NCBI GenBank assembly: GCA_011947345.1 | Contig: JAAVTG010000545.1 | Location: forward strand, 186,001 to 250,000 | DNA length: 64,000 nt | Direction: 5' to 3' | DNA from: Phytophthora quininea | Taxonomy: Eukaryota > Oomycota > Peronosporomycetes > Peronosporales > Peronosporaceae | Shown here: piece by piece, positions 44,443-54,590 of the stretch | Layout of the letters: every line of letters begins with the position of its first letter | Position numbering within the stretch: the stretch's first letter is position 1 | Notes under the pieces: model-generated | Told to the model about the DNA's origin: nothing | Seen by the model: only the letters and a program-made list of their open reading frames with translations | Database searches by the model: none | Program-made: the position numbers and the translations under genes

Positions 44443-44867
44443 TTAGCCCGACTGCGAGTACGTGACGTTGGGGTTCTCGTACAGGTTCGTGAGCTTCCAG
44501 CTTCCCGTCTGCTTGCTGGTTTCGTCATGCAGCAGGAAGCTGTACGGGGCAGCGTCGACTTGAAGCGCACGCTGCCTGCATCTTTGGCAGAGTGGACGAT
44601 ACCGACCGACAGGCATTCGAGATTGTTGTAGAACACCATCTTCGTGTTAGAGGGCAGCGCAGTCCACGTCGCGTAGAACCTCGTGGCCAGCAGGTTGCGG
44701 TCGAACTCGTAGCAGTGGTTCGTCTCGGGGATCTCGTAGGTCATGATGCGCGTCTTGTCGCCTTTCAAGCTCCATATCTTGACGGTGACGGCGCTCGAGG
44801 CCTGGCAGAGCGTCAGGACGAAGCTAAGCAGGATCGCTGCGGCGAAAAGCAGAGCTGACGACGGCAT
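44443..44867 (-). CDS. Small secreted cysteine-containing protein D (type 2; one single-base break)
   Basis: Signal peptide MPSSALLFAAAILLSFVLTL. Mature: VTVKIWSLKGDKTRIMTYE, HCYEFDRNLLATRFYATW, LPSNTKMVFYNNLECLSVG, HSAKDAGSVRFK. The frame changes near 44550-44560, after which YSFLLHDETSKQTGSWKLT continues to a TAA at 44443-44445. The uncorrected frame would end in an Arg/Thr/Ser-rich nonsense tail at 44427. Function unknown. Confidence 0.65.
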
Positions 44868-45611
44868 TTGCTGCGTGTGTCTCCAAACGAGGAATGGCCA
44901 CAGCAGCAGACTGGTGGGGCTTCTGTGTCATGCAAGGGATCATGCTAAGGCGCTACAAACTCGAGCTGCCAAAGCTGTGGGTCGCTGCGAAACAGCACAG
45001 ACGGCGACAAAGAGAACGAGGACGGGGCAACATTTGGTGTTATCAAGACGCTACGGTGGGTCGTGAAGACTTCGTGCCATGGAGTCCGACTACTGTTCCA
45101 TGGCGACACTCGCGTTGGCTTGCGGTACTCGAGCGGCGAGCAAACTCTTCTGCTCGTCGGTCAGCTGCAGCGCGGCTTTCCCGTAGCCTTTTTCGGTGTC
45201 GGTGTTGGAGCTCGCCACCAGGATCGAGTTGGCACCGACCCAGCCAAAGCACGTTGTCTGGAGCAAGACGAGGGTGGCAGCGACAGTCTTGTAAGCTTTT
45301 CATTGAAAAGTTTGGCGGTGGTGGTGGTGGTGGAGGGGATGGAGGATGAGTGGCTGGGACTATCGACGGGATTGAAATGCATGGCGTTTTTCGGAAGTTT
45401 GCGACCGACCGACTAGAATGACCACGCTCTAAATGTCTGCTGAAGCTGGCGTCGATGAATGGGAGGTTGGCCGTGCAGTCAGGGTGGCGAGAGTGGTGAC
45501 ATAGCTAAAGGACTTTGTGAGGGGAGACGACGTTCACGACGAAGAAATTGATTCCAGAGCAACAATACACCGGTACACTCACCATTCGATCGCCTTGCAG
45601 ACTTGACTTCT
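44868..45611. other. Spacer with a short GGT simple repeat
   Basis: No gene seen. A (GGT)n-type tract followed by GGA-rich sequence lies at about 45312-45347. Confidence 0.45.
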
Positions 45612-46010
45612 TCATGCAGCCGTCCCGTTCGACACGACTGCCGCCTCGTCACAAATTCGGGTGAAGCCTGCCGTGGCGTACTGCCCAGACTGCAGCACCA
45701 TGAAGGACGAGATGTTGCCCTTGAGGTCGGTGACGTCAAAGTCCATGGCGCCCGACTCCGAGTCCGTCGTCACCTTCGTGCCCTGACACTCGACCGCCGA
45801 GTAGAAGGCCAATTGCCCGTCTGAAGGCAACTTTTTCCACCTCCCAGCGCGAGTCTTGTGTGACGACCAGCAGCTGGCCAGGTCGTAGCAACGCTGCGCT
45901 GCGCCGAACGTGAACGTCTTGGACGCGTCCATGTCGGCCATTCCACTGTATATCGTGAACTGGAACGCGCTGCAGCTCGACAGCAGCAAACTGGCAAGCA
46001 CCCAATCCAT
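45612..46010 (-). CDS. Small secreted cysteine-containing protein E (type 1, intact)
   Basis: 132 residues. Signal peptide MDWVLASLLLSSCSAFQ, then FTIYSGMADMDASKTFTFG, QRCYDLASCWSSHK, WKKLPSDGQLAFYSAVECQG, SGAMDFDVTDLKGNISSFMV, SGQYATAGFTRICDEAA. This is the best preserved type-1 member. The repeated F-x-x-Y / C-Y-x-L / L-P-S / NISS pattern is compatible with a beta/gamma-crystallin-like domain, as found in some secreted microbial proteins, but no search was possible. Function unknown. Confidence 0.7.
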   Translation of the reverse strand: MDWVLASLLLSSCSAFQFTIYSGMADMDASKTFTFGAAQRCYDLASCWSSHKTRAGRWKKLPSDGQLAFYSAVECQGTKVTTDSESGAMDFDVTDLKGNISSFMVLQSGQYATAGFTRICDEAAVVSNGTAA

Positions 46011-46196
46011 GGCGAATTCGCAACTGACAAAAAGGCAACTTGTTCATGTCAATGCCATCCTTTCTGGTGATCGTTTGTATCCATTCGCAGCACTCTTCTA
46101 CTATGTCCGCATCTTATTCTCATTAACACTCAGTGCGGCTTTTTACCGAGCGCCGACAGTGCTGCTTCTGCATCCAAGTCCACAGCGCATCAGAAA

Positions 46197-47812
46197 ATGT
46201 GGCGCCTGCGTCGCTCGTGGGCTCCGACCTCCTTGGCTCTCTCCCTGTGCGTGTCTGCAGGCTGCGAGCCCGTGCCTGTCCATGCAGACACCCCCGCGGG
46301 CGACAAGATGCGGCTGACCCGTCGCTTCACGCGTCGCAAGCAGACCAAGGCGCACCGCTACGTGATCGTCGGATCCGGCACAGCCGCCAACGCTGCGATT
46401 GAGGCCATCCGACAGGAGGATGCCCAGGCGGACATTCTGGTGCTGAGTGACGAGCACGCGCTGCCTCGACTGGACTTTGGCAGCCTGCAGGACCAGCCTC
46501 AGGACCAGGACCAGGACGAGGAGCTGAGCGACGCACTGCTGCAGTCCTACAACGAGTGGAGGCGCCACCTGAACGCTCGCTTCGAGGAGGACGTGGCGGG
46601 GGCCAACGTGACTCCCCACTGACGCTGCTGCTGGACAAGCGGCCGCTGGAGTTCGACGTGGAGAAGAATCGCGTGCTACTGGGGGACGGCACCGAAGTCA
46701 AGTACGAGCGCTGCCTGATCGCCAGCGCCGGCCGCCCCAAACACTTTTACGTGCTGGACAGCGACCGAGTGAGCTACGCGCTGAAGGACCGAGTCAACAC
46801 GTGCACGACCAGAGCAGACTTCGAGCGACTGGACCAGGTGGCCAGCGGAGCGGCGGACGCAGACGTCAACAGTGTGCTCATCATCGGCGCAGGCTTTCTC
46901 GGGAGCGAAGTGGCCTCGGCGCTGGCGACAGACCCCAGGAACGACCACGTCAAGACCAAACTGGTCTTTGTGGAGCACGCACCCGCTGCCAGAGCGTTGC
47001 CGCCCTACTTGGCGGAGGAGCTGGCGAGACGACTGTCGACCGCGGGCGTGGAAGTGGTGCCCAACCGACTGGTGACGAGTCTACGGCCGAGTGTGGATGA
47101 CGACGACAATGAGAACGACGGGGAGTGACAGTCGGAGTGTTGGGGAAGGATAAGCCAGAGTCGGCTCTGGATGCTGACTATGTGGTGCTGGCATCGACAC
47201 ACACAGACCCAGCACCGACGCTGCGGATGGGACGCGCCACTCGCGCTGGAGGAGGCCTCGAACGAGATGAGACGAACGGAGGTTTGGTCGTCAACTCGCA
47301 GCTGGAGGCTGTGTCAGGACTGTTTGTTGCAGGCAACGCCGCGAGCTACTTCGATCCGTACTTGGGCAGACGGCGAGTGGACCGATACGACCACGCTGTG
47401 AACAGTGGACTGACTGCAGGACGCAACATGGCCAGATCGCTGCATGGCTCAGGGAAGATGAAAACGTATCGCCATCAGCCTCTGTTCCGCAGCCACCTCC
47501 CTGGAATCGGCGTCTTAATCGAAGGGATTGGCGAGATAGACTCATCGCTGCGCACTGTGGGCGTGTGGGTGCAGCCGCCAAACATCGGATCCGTGCCGAA
47601 CGGAGGCCGCGGCATGCCATACGAGCGTGGCGTCGTGTACTACCTCAAGGGCAACAAGATCATGGGAATTTTGCTGTGGAACGCATCGGATGTGCTTGAG
47701 AGCGCGCCAGCTCATGCTCTCTCGGCCAGAGATTCGCGACAATGTGGTGGAAGAGCTCAAGCACTCGATCTGTCTCGCGCCGAGCGATTGGCTCCACGTC
47801 GTATCAACCTAA
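46197..47812 (+). CDS. AIF-like mitochondrial FAD/NAD oxidoreductase (three frame changes)
   Basis: Possible mitochondrial N-terminus (MWRLRRSWAPTSLALSLCVS). FAD-binding Rossmann VIVGSGTAANAAIEAIRQ; PRLDF; frame change at C4 46614-46617; RCLIASAGRPK; NAD-binding VLIIGAGFLGSEVASALA; frame change at G4 47120-47123; second FAD motif GLFVAGNAASYFDPYLGRRR, then the AIF C-terminal region with GIGEIDSSLRTVGVW and NKIMGILLWNASDVLES. A further frame change near 47705 leads to SICLAPSDWLHVVST and the TAA at 47812. This domain order is that of apoptosis-inducing factor. It probably helps maintain respiratory-chain assembly. Whether it has a death role in oomycetes is unknown. Confidence 0.82.
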
Positions 47813-48009
47813 CGCTGTATGGTCTGCCTCCATCGGAGTACGGTCCCCGATCGATATTCCAGCAGACACCGATCAATGAAGGGTGTTCTATGTTGACTAG
47901 CTAGTTTCCCACTGCATCATATCATGTTTCCTTTCTCATTCTGGACTAACGGTTTCGAGTCTGTTCGAGCAGAAGTCGATTGGGCAGCGGGCAGCGAGAA
48001 CTCCAAGTC

Positions 48010-51000
48010 ATGGCCAAGAAATCGACGCGAGTCTACGTGGGCGACACGCTAGACAGCGGCAATGGTACTGCTAGTGGTGCATCCTCCAGTTCAAGCGCCG
48101 AAAAGAAAGCGAGACGGAAGCAAATGGCCAAGCTGTCACACGACATCTCGACAGAGCAGTTATTTACTGACGAGTTGATTGACGGGAAGGTGGCGGACGG
48201 TGAAGACGACGAGAACGACTCCGGCAGCGACATCGACGTCCACGCCTCAAATGACAGGGATGGTGTTAGTGCGGCCCAGAACGGTCAGATGTATCGCATT
48301 GAGTCGCACTCAGCTTTGAGCTCGTTGGACGCCAAGTATCTGGAAAAGGTTGAGGCGACTACCAAGATGGAGCAACGCCCGGCAGCGCGGACACTCAAAC
48401 TAGCGCCACTACCGGGCAGCCCGACCTCCCGAACTGCAGATGCTGCTGCCACGGCATCTCCGTTCCGACCGACACCACTATTTGCAACCCCTGAGAAAGA
48501 GGAAGTCGTCAACGAGCTGCAAACTCAAGTGTGCGGCGAATGCACCAAAACCGCGAGATGCCCCCGATACACTGCGCTGCGTACAGTGGGCACTTGAATT
48601 GCCTCAATCTGCTGCTGCAGAAAGCCGACGCTGAGTTGGAAGAGGAAGATGCTGCCAAGAAAAAGACCCCGTGGCTCGATAAGAAGCAGCGCACCCCATT
48701 GTTTTATGCCTGTGCTGGCAACCGGCTCGAGTGTTGTGCTGAGTTGGCACGCGTGCGTCGAGTATGGCTCAACACTCCAGATCGACAGTTGGATACACCT
48801 GTTCACGTTTGCTGCTTCTTCGGTTGGCACGAATGCTTGCAGTTACTCTTGGATGCTGGAGCCGACCCACACGGTCGCAACGCAAAGGGATTCAAACCAT
48901 CACATCTAGCGGCCACACCGGAATGTCTCGAGGCGTTGCTGGCGTATGGAGACGACCTTCTCCAAGGCGACAAACTTGGTCGTTCGCCACTTTTCGTCGC
49001 TTGTGCTCGCAATCGCGTGGCGTGTGTGGAGTTTTTGTGTGCGTGGAATAACCAGTCGCGCTCCTGGATGTTGGAGCTGGAGGACCAACGCGGGGATCGC
49101 GCTATCCATGCGGCTGCGTGCAATGGGAGCACCGATTCCCTTGCGGTGTTACTGCGCTATGGAGCAGACCCACTGACCGCAAACGCAAAGGGGATGACCC
49201 CGAAAGACCTGGCGGCAACAAACAAACACGCTGAATGCGAAGCTCTGCTGGGGCAGGCTGAGAAGGAGTTGGTGGCAAGCGCAGCAACATCCTGGATCGC
49301 CCCGGCCAACGCAGCTGATGTCTATGACAACAATTATGCTGCGGAGGGAAGCAGCAGTGACTGGATGCAGTGCTGGGATAACGATAGCGGACAGGCCTTT
49401 TACTACAACAACTTGACTGGAAAATGCCAATGGGAGGTCCCACCTGGACTCGACCCCTCTCAAAGCCCCACTCAGCAGTACGCTGCTGAATACTCAGACA
49501 CCTCTGCTGCGGGAGCTGAAGTGGAGGACAACGAAGAATATGTTTGGGTGAAGAAGAAGAAGCAAACGGTTTGTGTGGTGACTGGGCGTGAGACGGAGTG
49601 GACCGCAGTGCAGGACCCAGCATCGCGAGCTATCTACTACAAGAACAATCGAACGGGTCAGTCGCAGTGGGAAGAACCTGATGCCGTTCGCCAACTTGCC
49701 AATGCAGCAGGAGCTCGGACGTCTCAAGAAGCGTCACGTGTATGGGAAGGTCTGGACACAGCACGATCAGCATTAGCGGCAGCCCTGGCCAGAGAGAAGA
49801 GACGACAGCTAGAGGCTCACGAGCAAACGCTAATGCAGGCGCGATTGCACATCCGTCAGAGGCGAGAAGATATTGCCAAGCGCGAGGAGCAAGCAAGACT
49901 GGCTCAACTGCTACCACGCTCGTCGTTTGTACGTCGCAAGAAGCAGTCGATGATGATGAAGGTGACGACGCACAACCAGCAGGCTACCAAGACGCAGCCC
50001 AATGGAGCCAAACGGCAGAGTCTAAGCGAAGTTCCAAACGAAAACGACGAGGAGATTGACGGTCAGCCTCCACCTGCTGGCGATGGCGATGACGACGAAG
50101 ATGACGGTGGGGCTGAAACTCGTCTGGAGGAGATTTGCGCGAATGAACCTGCACTAGATATGTTCTTGAGCACATACCTGAAGCTACGCGGCGTCCGCGA
50201 CCTGCAAGTTCTCACTACCGAGAAGCGTATCAGCAATTGTCTCTTCCACTTCTACGTGGCCCTGGTGGATCCAGTGAATCTACGCGGCATGAGTAAAAGC
50301 CAATTCCGAGTTGTGCTGCGTGATATGAATGTGATACCAGGCGGGTGGCGGCACCACAGGCAGCTTTGGGAAATGGAACAGGAGTTGCTGCACCGCCACT
50401 CAAACTTCACGTGACAGATCTCATCTTCTCGCAAGCCGAGCGAACTATGGCGCAGGAAGGCTCACCCACCAACGGAGCCCGCTTAGCTCATCGTCAAGCT
50501 GCCCCTCCTGGCGCTGGTGGTGATACACATTTGAGTCTCGGAGGATTTACCGCAGCAATGCAAATTGTTCGTGAACGGGTGGTAGCTCAGACTGAGCAGT
50601 CGATGCAACAGGCTGGCGGCGACGACCCTGAAATCGATGACGATGAAAAGTGGTTTATGCTACGATACTTGGTTCCGTTGGCGCTGCGACTTGGAGCTCG
50701 ACTGTTAACGCAAATTCGTCGTTGCAAGGAGCTGGACCTCCAACTCACAGGGTCACAGGAGCCAACCGCAGCGACTGCACGCAACTTGCTGGCAGCAAAC
50801 CGCCAAGCCATCCAGTTGCTACATCGCTACTACTCGAGACGCGAACTACAAGCAGAAGCGGATAGCGGAACGCCGACTTTGTCCGCTCCGAAGCCAGGAG
50901 CACCTCGGCGACTGGCGATGCTCACATTCCGAGGACTCGCGATATTTGCGAGCGACTTTAACCTGCTCACGCCAGGTGCTGGATTACCAGCGCTTCACTT

Positions 51001-51385
51001 TCTGCTCGAGGCAGTCAACTGGATTTCGGGCAGTGCACACACGGAAGTCATCTCGTTCGAGAAGTTCCAGATGATCCTTGTCACGCTCGCTGTTTTGCCA
51101 CTGACGGCGCCTCATGCAAGTCCGTGGTCGTCCTGGATCGGAGAAGATAACACAGGCGCACAGTCTGCTCCACGACTGATAGCTGAGCCCTTGACAGCTT
51201 TCTTCACAAGATTATCTGCAAGTTCCGCGTTGGTCCGTGTGACGACCGAGTACAACAGCGTTGCAAACAACGAAGATATTGTTGGCGATGCAGGACCCGT
51301 CGTCCTCCCGAGCCATCCCCAGTCGCTGTTTGTCCTCACGGCGCCCGATCCAGACGGAGCGACTTCGACGAGCAACCAGGAGTAG
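48010..51385 (+). CDS. Ankyrin-repeat and double-WW protein (two single-base breaks)
   Basis: The ATG at 48010 (GTCATGGCC) starts a basic/acidic linker. The frame changes at the A4 run 48547-48550 into ankyrin repeats (PPIHCAAYSGHLNCLNLLLQ, TPLFYACAGNRLECC, SPLFVACARNRVACVEFL, RAIHAAACNGSTDSLAVLL). Two WW domains follow (QCWDNDSGQAFYYNN ... WEVPPG at about 49370 and VQDPASRAIYYKNNRTG ... WEEPD at about 49610), then a coiled coil, a Gln/Asp-rich linker and a helical region. A second frame change near 50405 leads to a helical C-terminal domain (DLIFSQAERTMAQEG ... FTAAMQIVRERVV, then RLAMLTFRGLAIFASDFNLL). The architecture suggests a scaffold binding Pro-rich partners. No named orthologue is recognised. 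Confidence 0.72.
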
Positions 51386-51601
51386 AAACTCCTGGCTGGA
51401 GCAGCTTGTCGCCATCGTTTTCCGGGCCTTCGTTAGCTGGGGAGATGAATACTAGCAATCCGAAATGGCCTCGAACCGACGCGGTTGTTTTGCAGGCGCC
51501 ACTTCAAGACGACCAATATCATTCCGTCGGCAGGACAAATTGCCTTGTTTGCTGGCTGTTGAGCGAGCAATCTTCCATTGCTGCCACCGAGACTAGCTAC
51601 A

Positions 51602-53857
51602 ATGAAAGGTGACGCTCGACGCAATGCCACAAACTCACCAAGACACGCAGGCAGTGGGGAAACTAAAGCAATGGCGGCCATGCTTCAAGCGACGCGCTTG
51701 GAAGACCACAACAGTCTAACCAGATCCGATCCGATTTCAAGAACTCCGATGCCCAGAAGTTCAACCAGCACCTCCTCTTCTCTCTCAGAGGTAGATGCTC
51801 CACTATCGTCATCTACTAAGCGTGTGAGCCATCGAGCGGTGGATGCGCTACGACAGTCACCACTCGTCGAAATGCACCGCAGTTTGAGTGGACGGAATTT
51901 GCGACTGAAAAAGATGTCGCTTGCGGATGGTGCGATGCTTTGGGCACCAAATGCCCTGACACCGCGAGCACCGTCCGGGAGGCGGCCGGACGGGAGACAG
52001 CGCTTATTTAGCTCGGAAAGCATGGGCAACAACAGTCCAAGCCACGATGACAGCGTTTTACATCGACGCAGCAGCTTTTCCATTTCGGCCCACGTTCTGA
52101 AGGAGTTGGAACGCGGTCGGTCGGTCACAGACCCAATCGGACTGGCCGAGATGTGCGAGAAACCCGAGCACCACGACAGCGGCTACGACACTGACGAACA
52201 CCAACAGCACGACGGCAGCAGCGATGAGAGTGAAGAAGTTCATTGGGACACACATAATGAAGCTCCCTCAAACAATGCAGAAGGCTCGCCACCACGCCAG
52301 GAACCTGCGAAACCAGCGGAAGTCGAGGAGAAAGAAGCGCCTTGCTTTGGCCTGTGGAATAAAGCTGCCAAGAACAGACGCATGCCCGATGCAATCATCT
52401 TTGGAGCCAACAGTGACGAAGCAGCTCAATCGCCCACACATTCAGTGGTAGAGGTCCAACCAAAGGAGAGCACGCCTCGACAACGGAAACCTACGATCGA
52501 GGCAGGCGCAGACGTGCAAGCACTGTCGCAACAGCTTGCCGCGTTGTCGGAGTTAGACATCCCGCCGTCCTTGTCGTTGACGCGCTCAACATCTCCACGA
52601 ATTGGGCGCTTCTCGTCCTCCTCGCTGTCAGATGTATCGCTTCGTGCTGCAACACGAGTAGCGCCAAGCAACCAGCAGAGCGAAGTCGAAGCGGCAGGTG
52701 AGATCGTCAACCCGATCACCAACTGGAAGCGTGGCGAACTGCTTGGCGAAGGAACGTTCGGAAAGGTGCTGTATGCGATTGCAATTTGGCTGATAGTCTA
52801 CACTCTCTCATCAGCACTCTACTGCCTATGTAGGTTTACAAAGGGTTGAACATCACGACGGGCGAGCTGTTTGCTCTCAAGGAGATTGAAATCCACTCGA
52901 GTCCTAATGCTGACCAAGTCACTCAGATGCAGAAACTCGGCGAGGAGATCTCGCTCATGAACAATCTCAGCCACAAACACATCGTTCGGTCTGTGGAGTA
53001 TCGTGTTGTTTGTGTTAGTAGTTGGAGTGCTAACTTGTTTCCGTGTACTGCTCAGTTACAAAGGCAGTTGTCGGATTGACAATCACTTTTACATTTTCAT
53101 GGAGTACGTGCCAGGCGGGTCGATTGCCAGGTACGCGTGGTGTTCATAACTGTTCATCTGGTGGCTTGCTAATGTCTTTTTGGTGAATAGTATGCTCAAG
53201 CAGTTTGACGCGTTTAGTGAAGACCTCATTCGCATCTTCACGAGACAAATCGTTGACGGCGTCATCTATCTGCATCGCATGGGAATCATCCACCGAGATA
53301 TCAAAGGTCAGTTGAAACAGTGGCGGTATCGTACGAGACTAACTGGTTGCACTTGTTCTCAGGTGCCAACGTCCTAGTGAACGAGCAAGGCGTGTCCAAA
53401 CTGGCGGATTTCGGCTGCTCGAAGCAAATTCCGCAGCTACTGACCACGAGTCTGGAAGAATCGCTGCGCTCGATTCGAGGGTCCATTCCGTGGATGGCGC
53501 CTGAAGTGGTAAAACAAACTGGCCATGACTACAAGGCAGACATCTGGAGCATCGGCGCTACTGTCATCGAAATGGCAACGGCAAAGCACCCGTGGCCAGA
53601 GTGTCACAATGGACTAGCAGCCATGTACACCATCGCCATGGCCACATCTGCGCCTCCGCTACCGTCGCATTTGTCTCCCGAGGCAAAGTCTTTTCTCTGG
53701 CGGTGCTTTTGCATCAATCCGCAAGGTAACCAAACCTAGAACTCTTGGCAGTGACGGTCAAACGCCTTCTAAGTTGTCGGGATTTGGTATGATTTTGGCA
53801 GACCGAGCAACGGCATTAGAACTCGCCGAGCACGAATTCCTGGCTCAAAAGAGCTAA
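51602..53857 (+). CDS. MAPKKK-like (STE11/MEKK) serine/threonine protein kinase, six exons, intact
   Basis: Exons 51602-52765, 52834-52988, 53056-53130, 53191-53306, 53363-53725 and 53802-53857 total 1929 nt, in frame, with five GT-AG introns of 56-76 nt. The long N-terminus (about 380 residues) is Ser/Pro/Glu-rich and probably regulatory. The kinase domain begins [19 protein letters not shown]; then FALKEIEIH (catalytic Lys), [26 protein letters not shown] (HRD with KGAN), [11 protein letters not shown] (DFG), [12 protein letters not shown] and [20 protein letters not shown] plus [10 protein letters not shown] is typical of MAPKKKs. It is the cleanest multi-exon gene in the window. Confidence 0.9.
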
Positions 53858-54068
53858 CGAACTGTACAGTACAACAAGAACCAGGTACGTTTGCTGCGTG
53901 TAAGGAAAGAGAATCTCGAAAGGTACTGGCAGGGTGGTAATGTGTGAACAACAACAGTCTTGAGATGGTGAAGGAAGCTTCGAAGTGGTCGTTGTGCTAG
54001 ATTCTAATCCGACTCTGGCTAAAGACAATTGGCAGCCTCACCAAAGCTCGTTTCCTTTCTTGACAGTC

Positions 54069-54512
54069 ATGCTGATGCTGTTGAATGTGGTGCTCCTAGC
54101 CTTGCTGCCAAGTTGTAGCAGCACGTCATGGGACGTTACTTTGTACAGCGGCAGCGACATCAAGAGGACGTACGAGTTGGACGCTCCCGAACGGTGCTAT
54201 TCTCTGGCCAACTGCTACTACACGTCGATACGTACTGCTGACTGGGCTGGCATCCCGTCCGATGCAGACATTGCTTTTTACACTTCGAGCGAGTGTCAAG
54301 GTGGACGCTTATAAGGCAAACCTGGTCGTGCCGGCACGATCGACTTTTCCGACCTGAAGCTGCAATCCAACATCGTCGCCGTGATGCTCCTACAATCCGG
54401 ACGGTATCCGACTGCAGGCTTCGCTAGCATTTGCAACCAAGACGTGATTTCGAGAACGAGCGCTCAAGACTTCCCAGCCCGGAGACTTGCTGGCAATTCA
54501 AGCATCGACTAA
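54069..54512 (+). pseudogene. Small secreted protein F (crystallin-like family, type 1) with an in-frame stop
   Basis: Signal peptide MLMLLNVVLLALLPSCSS, then WDVTLYSGSDIKRTYELD, RCYSLANCYYTSIRTADWAG, DADIAFYTSSECQGG. A TAA at 54312-54314 interrupts the frame. The same frame then continues with GTIDFSDLKLQSNIVAVMLL, SGRYPTAGFASICN and a stop at 54510-54512. This is a substitution-type lesion, not a base loss, so this member may be genuinely inactivated or make an 81-residue form. It is isolated from the main cluster (42.7-46.0 kb). Confidence 0.7.
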
Positions 54513-54590
54513 CCAGAAAGAATGACCTGCTAGGCAGTGCCTCTTTTTAGTGAGTGCCGAGTTGTCCAAACGCTTGCAACAACTAAGACC

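Noticed and set aside
45305..45350. CRISPR-like or functional repeat array at the GGT tract
   Set aside because: It is a simple trinucleotide-type repeat without spacers.
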